A stretch of DNA of 64,000 bases, from the NCBI RefSeq assembly GCF_022829605.1, contig NZ_JAKSYD010000295.1, positions 62,001 to 126,000 of the forward strand. The letters are read 5' to 3'. The DNA comes from Methylobacterium sp. E-065 (GTDB lineage Bacteria > Pseudomonadota > Alphaproteobacteria > Rhizobiales > Beijerinckiaceae). The notes beneath the pieces were generated by a model, which saw only the letters and a list, made by a program, of their open reading frames with translations, did not search any database and had not been told where the DNA came from. This document shows, in pieces, positions 8,709 to 16,843 of the stretch. The translations under genes were made by a program, and so were the position numbers. The first letter of the stretch is position 1; every line of letters begins with the position of its first letter.

Positions 8709-9287
8709 CTAGTGAGCGGTGGCGTCGAGGGCGCGGTCGAGGGTTGCCCGATCGGGCGCCTGACCCGTCAGACGCTCGACGATCGCCGCCGCAGCCTCGC
8801 CCGCGATCGAGCGGACATTGCCCATGGCGGCCTCGGTCCGCTGGCGGATCGTCGCTTCGGAAGCAGCGAGCTTCGCGTTCAGCTGCTCCTCCAGCGCCTT
8901 GCGCTTGGCATCGGCCTCGGCGGCCAGTTCGTTGCGGGTGGTCTGCGCGATGTCACGCGCCTTGCTCTGGGCGTCCCGCAGCGCGGTCTCGAAGGCGACG
9001 CCTGCGGCATCTGCCTCGGTCTTCATGGCCTGCGCCTGATCGAGATCGGCCCGCAGACGCTCCGCGCGGGTGTGCAGGATCGACTGGATCCGCGGCAGCG
9101 CGATCTTGTCCATCAGGTAGTAGAGAAGCCCGAAGGCGAGCGCGAGCCAGATCAGCTGCGCCAGGAAGCCGGAGCTCTCGAAGGGCGGGAAGGCGCCGGT
9201 ATGCCCTTCCGGGTGCTCGACATGGCCCGGCACGACCTGCGTGTCGGCGCCCGGGGGCGGCGTGGTGAGGGGGTTGGGCTGCGCCAT
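8709..9287 (-). CDS. atpF': ATP synthase F0 subunit b'
   Basis: 192 aa. A 45-residue Pro/Gly-containing N-terminus precedes the membrane segment AQLIWLALAFGLLYYLM. The heptad-like coiled coil then contains the b/b' signature MDKIALPRIQSILHTRAERLRADLDQAQAMK. It forms a heterodimeric stator stalk with the downstream atpF product. Start ATG 9287; 118 bases separate it from atpE. Confidence 0.94.
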   Translation of the reverse strand: MAQPNPLTTPPPGADTQVVPGHVEHPEGHTGAFPPFESSGFLAQLIWLALAFGLLYYLMDKIALPRIQSILHTRAERLRADLDQAQAMKTEADAAGVAFETALRDAQSKARDIAQTTRNELAAEADAKRKALEEQLNAKLAASEATIRQRTEAAMGNVRSIAGEAAAAIVERLTGQAPDRATLDRALDATAH

Positions 9288-9405
9288 GGGACCGCTACAC
9301 TGACACCGTTCGCTGAAGCCACCGCGATGCGGTGACGGACGAAGGTGGGCGCCCCATCACGGAGCGCCCACCCATTGACCGGGAGGCCGCAGCCTCCGTT
9401 GCCGA

Positions 9406-9633
9406 TCAGACGGCGAAGAGCAGCAGCAGCGCGATCAGCAGCGAGAAGATGCCGAGCGCCTCGGTGAGGGCGAAGCCCAGGAGCAGCGTGGCGCGCTGGC
9501 CGTCGGCAGCGGACGGGTTGCGAAGAGCGCCGGCGAGGAACTGACCGAACAGGTTGCCGAGGCCGATGCCCGCACCCGCCATGCCGAGGCAAGCGAGGCC
9601 GGCGCCGATGTACTTCGCAGCGACGGGATCCAT
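9406..9633 (-). CDS. atpE: ATP synthase F0 subunit c
   Basis: 75 aa hairpin of two membrane helices. The first is glycine-rich (AGLACLGMAGAGIGLGNLFG), followed by the polar loop RNPSAADGQ. The second carries the proton-binding carboxylate Glu58 in GFALTEALGIFSLL. Alphaproteobacterial length. It assembles as the rotating c-ring. Placed between atpB (67 bases upstream) and b'. The larger gaps around atpE are usual in F0 operons and may reflect its higher translation level. Confidence 0.97.
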   Translation of the reverse strand: MDPVAAKYIGAGLACLGMAGAGIGLGNLFGQFLAGALRNPSAADGQRATLLLGFALTEALGIFSLLIALLLLFAV

Positions 9634-9700
9634 GATAACTCCTGAGGTCTCTTCAGATCGAAACGTGCTTTGACGTTTGCGGCGGGTGGAGCCGGCCGGA

Positions 9701-10456
9701 TTAGTGGCCGGGGTGAAGGGCGTCGTTGAGGTAGATCGCCGTCAGCGTCGCGAAGACGTAGGCCTGCAGCGCCGCAACGAGGAATTCGAGCGCGGTCAGC
9801 GCGATCGTCAGGAACAGCGGAAGCGGCGATAGCACGCTCCAGGCGCCCGCGAGAAGAAGCTGAACCACGAAGAACGCGAAGATCTTCATCGCGATGTGGC
9901 CGGCCAGCATGTTGGCGAACAGACGGACCGACAGGCTGATCGGGCGCGAGATGAACGAGATGATCTCGATCGGCACCAGGATCGCCAGAAGCGGCTTCGG
10001 CACGCCCGACGGCACGAACAGGCCGAAGAAGTGGGTGCCGTGCTTCATCACGCCGAAGATCACCACGGTGCAGATCACCAGCGCGGCCAGCCCGAAGGTG
10101 ACGATCAGGTGGCTGGTCACCGCGAAGGCGTAGGGGATCATCCCGAACAGGTTCAGGATCAGCACGAACATGAACAGGGAGAACACCAGCGGCATGAACC
10201 GCTTGCCGCCGTCGCCGGTGGACTGGTGCAGCGTGTCGGCGATGAATTCGTAGAAGATCTCAGCCAGCGACTGCATCCGGCCCGGGACGATCGAGCGCGA
10301 CGAGGTCGCCACGATGGTGATCAGCGCGATCACGCCGACGGCGGCGAACATGTACAGGGCGGATTGGGTGAACGCGAGTTGCTGATGGCCGATATGGCCG
10401 AGCGATACGAGCGGCTTCAGCTCGAACTGCTCGATCGGGTCGATCGTGACCGCCAT
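9701..10456 (-). CDS. atpB: ATP synthase F0 subunit a
   Basis: 251 aa from ATG 10456; upstream in-frame residues to 10486 are Arg-rich and unconserved. About five to six membrane segments. The essential half-channel Arg is R178 in SLSVRLFANMLAGH. Earlier conserved parts are FEFIAD-like EIFYEFIADTLHQ and NLFGMIPYAF. It forms the proton half-channels against the c-ring. It lies 72 bases downstream of atpI in the same operon. Confidence 0.96.
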   Translation of the reverse strand: MAVTIDPIEQFELKPLVSLGHIGHQQLAFTQSALYMFAAVGVIALITIVATSSRSIVPGRMQSLAEIFYEFIADTLHQSTGDGGKRFMPLVFSLFMFVLILNLFGMIPYAFAVTSHLIVTFGLAALVICTVVIFGVMKHGTHFFGLFVPSGVPKPLLAILVPIEIISFISRPISLSVRLFANMLAGHIAMKIFAFFVVQLLLAGAWSVLSPLPLFLTIALTALEFLVAALQAYVFATLTAIYLNDALHPGH

Positions 10457-10528
10457 TCCCGCTCCCGCCCTTCTTGTCCGACGCACCGGCTCATGCCGGC
10501 CGCCTCGATTATCACCGACCGGCGCGCC

Positions 10529-10915
10529 TTATGGCTCCTGCCGGTCGCGCCGCTCTGGACGCGCGCCGGAGAAACCCGACACCCGCATCACGTTGTAGAC
10601 CCCCGCGACGAACCCGAGCATCAGAAGGACGATCAAGCCCCAGGGTTTGGTCCCGAAGACATGATCGACGATCCAGCCGAGTACCCCTCCTGCGATCACG
10701 CCAGCGACGAACTCGGTCGAGAGCGTCATGGCCTGGCCCAGCGACGAGCCTCCGCCGTTTCGAGGGCGCGTCGAAGGATCGGCAGCAGCCTGCGGCCGCT
10801 TCCGTTCGATCTGCATCTCGAGACGTCTGAGCCTCGCGGAGAGTTCGCTGTCCGTCGGCGTCCCCTCGGTCCCGTCTCCGTCCCTTGCCCCGCCCCTCGT
10901 GTCGTCGCCGTTCAC
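10529..10915 (-). CDS. atpI: AtpI-type F0 assembly protein
   Basis: 128 aa. A hydrophilic N-terminus (about 60 residues) with a predicted coiled part (LSARLRRLEMQIERKR) is followed by two membrane segments (EFVAGVIAGGVLGWIVD and GLIVLLMLGFVAGVYNVMR), the AtpI fold. AtpI assists c-ring assembly or cation handling. It is the first gene of the F0 operon. GTG start at 10915, about 60 bases downstream of the predicted promoter. Confidence 0.9.
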   Translation of the reverse strand: MNGDDTRGGARDGDGTEGTPTDSELSARLRRLEMQIERKRPQAAADPSTRPRNGGGSSLGQAMTLSTEFVAGVIAGGVLGWIVDHVFGTKPWGLIVLLMLGFVAGVYNVMRVSGFSGARPERRDRQEP

Positions 10916-10977
10916 GGCTCAAAACTCACAGGGCAGGAGGATCCGAAACCGGCTGGACGCCCCCAGCAAGCGGGCGC

Positions 10978-11006
10978 ACCATAGTTTCGCCTATCTTGGG
11001 TGTCAA
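10978..11006 (-). promoter_or_regulatory. Predicted sigma-70 promoter of the atp F0 operon
   Basis: On the minus strand there is a perfect -35 TTGACA (11006-11001), a 17-base spacer and a -10 TATGGT (10983-10978), which is near consensus. Transcription would start near 10971 and give a leader of about 55 bases to atpI. This is the best core promoter noticed in the window. It was found by eye, not by scanning software. Confidence 0.75.
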
Positions 11007-11104
11007 GGCGAAGCCCATACATGGTAAGCCGTTGATTTTAATTTGGTATTCCAGCTCGGACCACAACTCCTGCACGGTGCTTCGCAAGAGCGTCGGCCCG
11101 GCCT

Positions 11105-11749
11105 TCAGGCACCGATGATCGGCTTGATCACCTTCTCCATGCCCTCGACCGTCATCTCGCCGGTGTAGCGCTCGCCGTTGATGAAGAAGGTCGGTGTGGA
11201 ATCGACCTTGAACACGTCGAGCCCGCGCTGCTTCACGGTGTTGACGGCGCCGTAGATCTTCTGGTCCTTCAGGCAGGCCTCGAAGGTCTGCTTGGTGTAG
11301 CCGGCCTGCCGCAGCATCTGCTCCAGCGCATCCACCGGCTTCGGCGTGAAGGCCCAGGCCGCCTGCTGATCGAACAGCAGGTCGGTGATCGGGTAGTACT
11401 TCGAATCGCCCTCGCAGCGCGCCAGCATGAAGGCCGCGGTGGCGAGCGGGTCGAGGGGGAACTCGCGCAGCGTGAACCGCACCTTGCCGGTGTCGATGTA
11501 CCGCTCCTTGAGCGTCGGCCACGTGTTCTTATGGAACGCGGCGCAGTGCGAGCAGGTCATCGAGGCGTACTCGATGATCGTGCACTTCGCATCCGCCGGT
11601 CCGAGCCAGACATCGCCGAGCGGGCCCGGCTGCATCAGGGTCGCGAGATCCGCGCCCTGTGCCTGCGCCGAGCGGGACAGGTAGGGCAGGGCGAGGCCGG
11701 CGCCGAAGGCGAGGCCGGAGAACTTGAGAGCGTCGCGTCGCGTCGTCAT
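11105..11749 (-). CDS. DsbA-family periplasmic thiol oxidoreductase
   Basis: 214 aa. The N-terminus TRRDALKFSGLAFGAGLALPYL looks like a Tat-type or hydrophobic signal sequence (twin Arg at 4-5), with cleavage after about residue 31 (SAQAQG). The thioredoxin fold has the active site CSHC in EYASMTCSHCAAFHK and the cis-Pro in STPTFFINGERY. It probably oxidises or isomerises disulfides in the periplasm. It lies 90 bases downstream of the DUF721 gene on the same strand, a neighbourhood often conserved with mutY in alphaproteobacteria. Confidence 0.92.
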   Translation of the reverse strand: MTTRRDALKFSGLAFGAGLALPYLSRSAQAQGADLATLMQPGPLGDVWLGPADAKCTIIEYASMTCSHCAAFHKNTWPTLKERYIDTGKVRFTLREFPLDPLATAAFMLARCEGDSKYYPITDLLFDQQAAWAFTPKPVDALEQMLRQAGYTKQTFEACLKDQKIYGAVNTVKQRGLDVFKVDSTPTFFINGERYTGEMTVEGMEKVIKPIIGA

Positions 11750-11839
11750 CGGTCAGGCTCCGCCGGATTGATTAGTCTTGGCGTCCCGATGCGGGTACTC
11801 GGGCGCGGCCGTCCTGGCAAGGCGACCGAATCGCCTCGC

Positions 11840-12322
11840 TTATCGATCCGGGCGGGTGGCGACGGCCGCGGTACCGAGGCGGTCGAGGGCCGCGCGCAGG
11901 CCGTCATCGGCGATCCCGGCGACCGCCTTCTGGACCTCGACGGCCCGAACGGGATCCACGCGGGTTGGTTTGGCCTGCGTGCCGCTCCGGCCGACCCGAT
12001 CCTGCTGCAGGACGATCCGCGACACGCAGGCCCAGCCGTAATGTCTGTTGATCCGCTGGATCACCACGGGCGCGAGGTGCTGCAATTCGATGGCGAACAC
12101 CCCTTCGACGCGCACGACCAGCGTACCGGATTCCGGCGCCTCGCCATCCCGGCGGCGGCGCTTCGGCCATTCGAGCTTGGACGGCCGGCAGTAGCGGGCC
12201 AGCCGCTCGCCCACGATCTCGGGCCACGCGGCCAGGATGTCGGTCGAGGCGAAGCCCTGCGCCGCAAAGGCCGGGCCGATGCAACCCTCGATCAGTTCGG
12301 CCAGCGGTTTGACGCGCGCCAT
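11840..12322 (-). CDS. DUF721 / DciA-like protein
   Basis: 160 aa. The N-terminal part (LAELIEGCIGPAFAAQGFASTDILAAWPEIVGERLARYCRP) matches DUF721, with the conserved W-x-x-I-V-G segment. Then come GTLVVRVEGVFAIELQHLAPVVIQRINRHYGWACV. DUF721 proteins related to DciA interact with the replicative helicase in some bacteria; that role is not shown for this alphaproteobacterial branch. It is transcribed divergently from mutY. Confidence 0.85.
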   Translation of the reverse strand: MARVKPLAELIEGCIGPAFAAQGFASTDILAAWPEIVGERLARYCRPSKLEWPKRRRRDGEAPESGTLVVRVEGVFAIELQHLAPVVIQRINRHYGWACVSRIVLQQDRVGRSGTQAKPTRVDPVRAVEVQKAVAGIADDGLRAALDRLGTAAVATRPDR

Positions 12323-12455
12323 GGTGGTCCCGGCCCTGTGGATCCGGTGACGTTAGCGCAGGATGGTTGACGAAGGGAGGACGCAGCCGCGCTTTCGCCG
12401 CCCTATGATCGCCTCACCCCGCCGGCTATGCAGCGCGGACCCTGTCGATCTGCCC

Positions 12456-13799
12456 ATGCCGCCCCGCACAGCCATGGATCATCAAGCCGGTGCCGGACCG
12501 CGCGCCGACGACCTGCTCGTCTGGTACGACCGCCATCGGCGCGCCCTGCCGTGGCGGGCGCTCGCCGGCGAGGTGCCCGATCCGTACCGGGTCTGGCTCT
12601 CGGAGGTGATGCTGCAGCAGACCACGATCGCGGCGGTCCGGCCGTATTTCGAGCGCTTCCTAGGGCGCTTTCCCGACGTGTTCGCCCTGGCGGACGCCCC
12701 CGAGGAGGCCGTAATGGCGGCCTGGGCCGGGCTCGGCTACTACTCCCGCGCACGCAATCTGCACGCCTGCGCGAAGGCCGTGGCCGCGGGCGGCGGGCGC
12801 TTCCCCGATACGGCGGAGGCCTTGCGCAAGCTCCCGGGGATCGGCGCCTATACGGCCGGGGCGATCGCCGCGATCGCCTTCGACCGGCCGGAAGCGGCCG
12901 TCGACGGCAATGTCGAGCGGGTCCTCAGCCGCGCCTACGCGGTCGAGGCACCCCTGCCGGGCAGCCGCCCGGAGATCCGGCGACTGACCCAGGCGCTCGT
13001 CCCGGACGACAGGCCGGGCGACTTCGCGCAGGCGCTGATGGATCTCGGTGCGACGATCTGCACGCCCAAGCGGCCCGCCTGCGCGCTCTGCCCCTGGATG
13101 CTGCCCTGTCGGGCCCGGGGGCTCGGCACGCAGGACACGTTCCCGCGCAAGATCAAGGTCGCCAAGGGTGCGCTGCGCCGCGGCGCGGCCTTCGTGGCGA
13201 TCCGCAGCGGCGACGAGGGGGTGCTGCTGCGGACGCGGGCGCCGGAGGGACTGCTCGGCAACATGGCCGAACCGCCGGGCAGCGCCTGGGAGCCCGATTA
13301 CGACGCGGCCGGAGCGCTGCTGGACGCGCCCCTCGACGCCCGCTGGAAGCGCCTGCCGGGACTCGTGCGTCACGGCTTCACGCATTTTCCCCTGGAGCTG
13401 ACGGTGTTCGTGGCCCGGGTCGCCCTCTCGACGCCCGCGCCGCCCGGCATGCGCTTCACGCCGCGCAACGCCCTCGACGACGAGCCGCTGCCCGGCCTGA
13501 TGCGCAAGGTTCTGGCCCACGCCTTCGACCCGAAGCCGGAGCCCGAGAAGAAGCCGCGCGGGCGCCCGAAGAAGGACCCGCCGCCGATGCCGCTGCTGGC
13601 GGCGATGGAAGCCCCGGTGTCGATGCCGGATCCGGAGCCGCGCCCGCGCATCCGGGCCGTGCCGAAACCCCAGCCGAAGCCGGCGCCTGCACCGCCGCTG
13701 GAGGTGGATGATCTGCTGGAGGGGGAGGTCGAGCCACGGATGGCTCCGGCGCCCACCAGGGCGCCGACACGGCGATCAGGTCCGGCTCGGAAACGCTGA
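12456..13799 (+). CDS. mutY: A/G-specific adenine DNA glycosylase MutY with a C-terminal AT-hook tail
   Basis: 447 aa from ATG 12456; ATG 12474 is equally possible, and the frame is open upstream to 12363. The helix-hairpin-helix is LPGIGAYTAGAIAAIAF with catalytic Asp after it (EAAVDGNVERVLSR). The 4Fe-4S loop is C-x6-C-x2-C-x5-C (CTPKRPACALCPWMLPC, about residues 202-218). A NUDIX-like domain recognises 8-oxoG. After about residue 355 the protein continues for about 90 residues of Pro/Lys/Arg-rich tail containing KKPRGRPKKDP, an AT-hook-type motif. It removes A opposite 8-oxoG. Convergent with ccrM. Confidence 0.95.
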   Translation: MPPRTAMDHQAGAGPRADDLLVWYDRHRRALPWRALAGEVPDPYRVWLSEVMLQQTTIAAVRPYFERFLGRFPDVFALADAPEEAVMAAWAGLGYYSRARNLHACAKAVAAGGGRFPDTAEALRKLPGIGAYTAGAIAAIAFDRPEAAVDGNVERVLSRAYAVEAPLPGSRPEIRRLTQALVPDDRPGDFAQALMDLGATICTPKRPACALCPWMLPCRARGLGTQDTFPRKIKVAKGALRRGAAFVAIRSGDEGVLLRTRAPEGLLGNMAEPPGSAWEPDYDAAGALLDAPLDARWKRLPGLVRHGFTHFPLELTVFVARVALSTPAPPGMRFTPRNALDDEPLPGLMRKVLAHAFDPKPEPEKKPRGRPKKDPPPMPLLAAMEAPVSMPDPEPRPRIRAVPKPQPKPAPAPPLEVDDLLEGEVEPRMAPAPTRAPTRRSGPARKR

Positions 13800-13856
13800 G
13801 GCAGCGTCCCGGCAAGGGTGGCCGCCAACACGATGCGCGTCGAAAAAACAGCGCCG

Positions 13857-13890
13857 CGACTTTGCGAGCGTCGCGACGCTCGCAAAGTCG
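13857..13890. repeat. 34-bp perfect palindrome between mutY and ccrM (probable bidirectional terminator)
   Basis: Two 17-base arms, starting CGACTTTGCGAGC, are exact reverse complements with no loop bases, centred at 13873/13874. It lies 57 bases after the mutY stop and 9 bases after the ccrM stop, so it can fold in both transcripts. On the ccrM side a run of T (complement of 13843-13848) follows about 8 bases further on. No T-run follows on the mutY side. Confidence 0.85.
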
Positions 13891-13899
13891 TAAAGGGTC

Positions 13900-15090
13900 C
13901 TATCCGTTCGCCATCGCCTGCCGCAGGCCGGCCCGGTAGCTGTCGATCACCAACGGCTTGCCGCCGCGCTCCACGTGCCAGAAGGTCCAGCCATTGCAGG
14001 CCGGCAATCCCTGGACCAGGGCGCCGATCTTGTGAATCGAGCCAATGACGAGGCCGTTGTCGAGCTGGCCGTCCGGACGCACCGTGGCGCGGAAGCGGCG
14101 GCGCTCATCGGTCACGATCTCACCGGGACGGATATGCCCCGCCTCGATCACCGACAGGAACGGCACCCGCGGCTCGGCCCGCTTTGTCGGCGCCACCATG
14201 AGGGCGGCCTTCGACAGCGGCTCCACGGCGGCGATCCGCGCACGGGCCGCCTCGGCGTAGGTCGTCTCGCGCTCGATGCCGATGAAGCGGCGGCCGAGGC
14301 GCTTGGCGACGGCGCCCGTGGTGCCGGTGCCGAAGAAGGGATCGAGCACCACGTCGCCGGGATTGGTCGCCGCGAGCAGGGTGCGGGCCAGCAGGGCCTC
14401 GGGCTTCTGGGTCGGGTGGACCTTGTGGCCCTCCGTATCCTTCAGCCGCTCCTCGCCGGTGCAGAGCGGGATGAACCAGTCCGAGCGCATCTGGAGGTCT
14501 TCATTCCCCCCTTTGAGCGCGTCGTAATGGAAGGTGTAGCCCTTCGACTCCGCCGAGCGCGAGGCCCAGATCAAGGTCTCGTGGGCGTTGGTGAAGCGCT
14601 TGCCGCGGAAATTCGGCATCGGGTTGGCCTTGCGCCAGACGATGTCGTTGAGGATCCAGTAACCGAGATCCTGCAACGCGCTCCCGACCCGGAAGATGTT
14701 GTGGTATGACCCGATCACCCAAAGGGTTGCGTTCGGCTTCATCACGCGGCGGCAGGCCGCGAGCCAGTCCCGGGTGAAGGCGTCGTAGGCCTCGAAGGTC
14801 GCGAATTTGTCCCAGTCGTCGTCGACGGCGTCGACACGGCTCTGGTCGGGACGCAGCAGGCCGGCATCGCCGAGCTGCAGGTTGTAGGGCGGGTCGGCGA
14901 ACACGCAGTCGACGCTCGACGCCGGCAGGCTGTTCATGGCTGCGATACAATCCCCGATCAGCACTTGATCGAGGGGCAGAGAACGCTGGGCGGGTACGAG
15001 ACCCATCCGTGGCGCCGACGCGGGCCGCCCGGCACGCGAGACCTGTTTCCGGGCGACGACGTCGGCAGCCACGGTACGCGGGGAAGCCAT
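13900..15090 (-). CDS. ccrM: CcrM-type adenine-N6 DNA methyltransferase (GANTC)
   Basis: 396 aa from ATG 15090; GTG 15099 would add three residues. Motif order is that of the beta class: DPPYNLQLGDAG (motif IV, about residue 64) comes before DPFFGTGTTG (motif I SAM site, about residue 244). The C-terminal domain of about 110 residues (HIRPGEIVTDERRRFRATV, ending in CNGWTFWHVE) is the CcrM-specific extension. It methylates the A of GANTC and links replication to cell-cycle transcription in alphaproteobacteria. A CtrA-like site lies upstream. Confidence 0.96.
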   Translation of the reverse strand: MASPRTVAADVVARKQVSRAGRPASAPRMGLVPAQRSLPLDQVLIGDCIAAMNSLPASSVDCVFADPPYNLQLGDAGLLRPDQSRVDAVDDDWDKFATFEAYDAFTRDWLAACRRVMKPNATLWVIGSYHNIFRVGSALQDLGYWILNDIVWRKANPMPNFRGKRFTNAHETLIWASRSAESKGYTFHYDALKGGNEDLQMRSDWFIPLCTGEERLKDTEGHKVHPTQKPEALLARTLLAATNPGDVVLDPFFGTGTTGAVAKRLGRRFIGIERETTYAEAARARIAAVEPLSKAALMVAPTKRAEPRVPFLSVIEAGHIRPGEIVTDERRRFRATVRPDGQLDNGLVIGSIHKIGALVQGLPACNGWTFWHVERGGKPLVIDSYRAGLRQAMANG

Positions 15091-15231
15091 GGCAAACACC
15101 GGTTACGCGACTGACCGGCAGACCATGACCCGAACAGGGTAAAGGACGCGTTTTCGAATTTCGTCGGCCCGCGTCCCGTTCTGGGGCTGCAGTTTTTGCC
15201 GAGCACAATGTCCGGCCCATCCCGCGAAAGA

Positions 15232-15246
15232 TTAAGCTTCGGTTAC
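15232..15246 (-). promoter_or_regulatory. Candidate CtrA-binding site upstream of ccrM
   Basis: TTAA, seven bases, then TTAC on the plus strand, one mismatch from the CtrA consensus TTAA-N7-TTAA. It lies 142-156 bases upstream of the ccrM start, in the 579-base divergent gap to rlpA. In Caulobacter, ccrM is CtrA-activated, which makes the placement plausible. Two half-sites alone occur by chance, so the call rests on context. Confidence 0.4.
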
Positions 15247-15550
15247 AGCGCGCGCACGACGCCCTTTGAGCCGCGAAAGGCTGGCTCGTCTGCGCTTGCC
15301 CCGCCGTTCGGGCCCGCTGTTCTTCTGGACCAGCCCGGCATGACAATCACCGCCGCGATCGCACCGCTGGCGCGCGCCGTCTCCATCTCAGCGGGACGCA
15401 GGGTCACGGCCAGCGCAGGGCTTAGGAACGACGACCTATTTTCGAGGCCGGCGGCACGACATCCATAGTTCTTTCCGCCACCCAGGGACGACTACGCACT
15501 ATTTCATCCGCAACAAGCAGCGAAATAAACTGTCACACTAGGGCATGTAA

Positions 15551-15568
15551 TCGTGCTGATCAGCACGA
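15551..15568. repeat. 18-bp perfect palindrome upstream of rlpA
   Basis: TCGTGCTGA followed directly by its reverse complement TCAGCACGA. It lies about 105 bases before the rlpA start, and a GANTC site (GAATC, 15589-15593) follows 21 bases later. It could be an operator for a dimeric regulator or a hairpin. The rest of the 15091-15669 gap shows no gene: possible frames there are short and lack ribosome sites. Confidence 0.6.
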
Positions 15569-15675
15569 AATCGGCCAAAATGTGACGTGAATCGGTTGCG
15601 AAAACCTGCCTTATTCCGGACGATTTCTGACACGACTGGCGCCGCCCCGATAACAACAAAGGGAATGCGGTGAGA

Positions 15676-16026
15676 ATGTCGTTTGGTTTCGGTAAGCTCG
15701 TTGTCTCGCTTGGAATGCTGACCACCGTCGTCGGAACAACCCTCCCGGCCACCGCGCAGAGCGGAGGGGCCTCCTGGTACGGAAGCGGTCACCGCACCGC
15801 GAATGGTGAGCGTTTCAACCCCAACGGTCTGACCGCCGCCCATCGCAGCCTGCCGTTCGGCACCCGCGTCCGCGTCGAGAACACCCGGACCGGCCGCTCG
15901 GTGGTGGTTCGCATCAACGATCGCGGGCCCTTCGTGCATGGCCGCATCATCGATCTGTCGCGCGGATCGGCCCGTGCCCTGGGCATGGGCGGCACGACCT
16001 ACGTGTCGCTGCACGTCCTGAACTGA
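15676..16026 (+). CDS. rlpA: RlpA-like septal ring lytic transglycosylase
   Basis: 116 aa from ATG 15676; GTG 15670 is also open. A signal peptide of about 28 residues (LVVSLGMLTTVVGTTLPATAQ) is followed by the double-psi beta-barrel domain: GGASWYGSGHRTANGERFNPNGLTAAHRSLPFGTRVRVENTRTG, then VVVRINDRGPF and the closing RIIDLSRGSARALGM. These are the core RlpA residues including the catalytic-type Asp of NDRGP. It lacks the SPOR domain found in longer homologues, so septal targeting is uncertain. Periplasmic or outer-membrane peptidoglycan enzyme. Confidence 0.9.
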   Translation: MSFGFGKLVVSLGMLTTVVGTTLPATAQSGGASWYGSGHRTANGERFNPNGLTAAHRSLPFGTRVRVENTRTGRSVVVRINDRGPFVHGRIIDLSRGSARALGMGGTTYVSLHVLN

Positions 16027-16047
16027 TCCCAACGCGCCTGTAGCGCC

Positions 16048-16081
16048 GGGCCGCCTCCGTCCCGACAGGGCGAGGCGGCCC
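16048..16081 (+). terminator. GC-rich stem-loop after rlpA
   Basis: A 10-bp perfect stem, GGGCCGCCTC pairing with GAGGCGGCCC, enclosing a 14-base loop that itself holds CCC-GACA-GGG. It starts 21 bases after the rlpA stop. No T-run follows, so it is either a weak or L-shaped terminator or an mRNA-stabilising hairpin. Confidence 0.6.
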
Positions 16082-16148
16082 CCGGGGGCGTTGTCTGAGG
16101 CGGCCTGAGGCCCCATCTGCTGCCGGGTTCAGCTCGGATCAGCCTACC

Positions 16149-16463
16149 ATGCCCAAGCCCCTCATCGTCGACATCCCGCACGACCTCGGCCGCGACGAGG
16201 CCAAGCGGCGCCTTGAGCACGGCACCGATCAGGCGCGCGCCTTCCTGGCCAAGAGCGGCATCAGCGTCGACCAGCTCGCCTGGACGGGGGATCGCCTCGA
16301 TTTCGGCGTCTCCGCGGTCGCACAGAAGATCGCCGGCACGATCGACGTGGGCCCCGAGAGCGTCCGGCTCGAGGTCAAGCTGCCCTTCCTGCTCGCCCTG
16401 TTCGCCGAGAAGATCCAGAAGGTGGCGAGCAAGGAGGGCAATCTCCTGCTGACCAAGAAGTAG
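16149..16463 (+). CDS. Polyhydroxyalkanoic acid system family protein (PHA_gran_rgn)
   Basis: 104 aa. The sequence MPKPLIVDIPHDLGRDEAKRRLEHG opens the PF09650-type small protein. It continues with DRLDFGVSAVAQKIAGTIDVGPESVRLEVKLPFLLALFAEKI and ends in a Lys-rich tail. Members are associated with PHA granules and are found in PHA-accumulating proteobacteria; their exact role is not settled. Soluble, with no signal peptide. The call is from recognisable family pattern. Confidence 0.78.
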   Translation: MPKPLIVDIPHDLGRDEAKRRLEHGTDQARAFLAKSGISVDQLAWTGDRLDFGVSAVAQKIAGTIDVGPESVRLEVKLPFLLALFAEKIQKVASKEGNLLLTKK

Positions 16464-16543
16464 CGGTCCGGAACCGGATCGGCCGGACCTTGTTTCCGCC
16501 GGAACGACGCCGAGATGCAGCGTCGGCAGCGCGGAGGATCCCA

Positions 16544-16777
16544 GTGTCCGATTTCACCCTCGCCGATCCGGGGCCGATCCCCGAGGTCCCGCAGCAGCCC
16601 GGCCCCGGACCGGAGCGGCCTTACGAGCCCCCGCAGGCGCCGACCCAGCCGCCCGGGCCGGAGATCCCCGGCAACACCCCCGCCGAGGCCCCGGGCATTC
16701 AGCCGCCGGAGATTCCGGTGAACGATCCGGGCGTGCCGGAGATCAGCCCCCCGGGTCCGGCAAACCCCGTCGCCTGA
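16544..16777 (+). CDS. Proline-rich small protein (77 aa)
   Basis: GTG start at 16544 is fixed by GGAGG at 16533-16537, six bases upstream; the open frame extends to 16490 without a comparable site. About one third of the residues are Pro, in a P-x-x-P / PEIPG pattern (PEVPQQPGPGPERPYEPPQAP is typical). No signal peptide, membrane span or known domain. Intrinsically disordered; function unknown. Lies between the PHA protein and the ABC-F gene on the same strand. Confidence 0.6.
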   Translation: MSDFTLADPGPIPEVPQQPGPGPERPYEPPQAPTQPPGPEIPGNTPAEAPGIQPPEIPVNDPGVPEISPPGPANPVA

Positions 16778-16843
16778 CCGGAGGATCGGAGAGAGGCGGG
16801 GGCGGGTTTGAACGGACCGACGCACACTGCCATAAGCCGGCGC

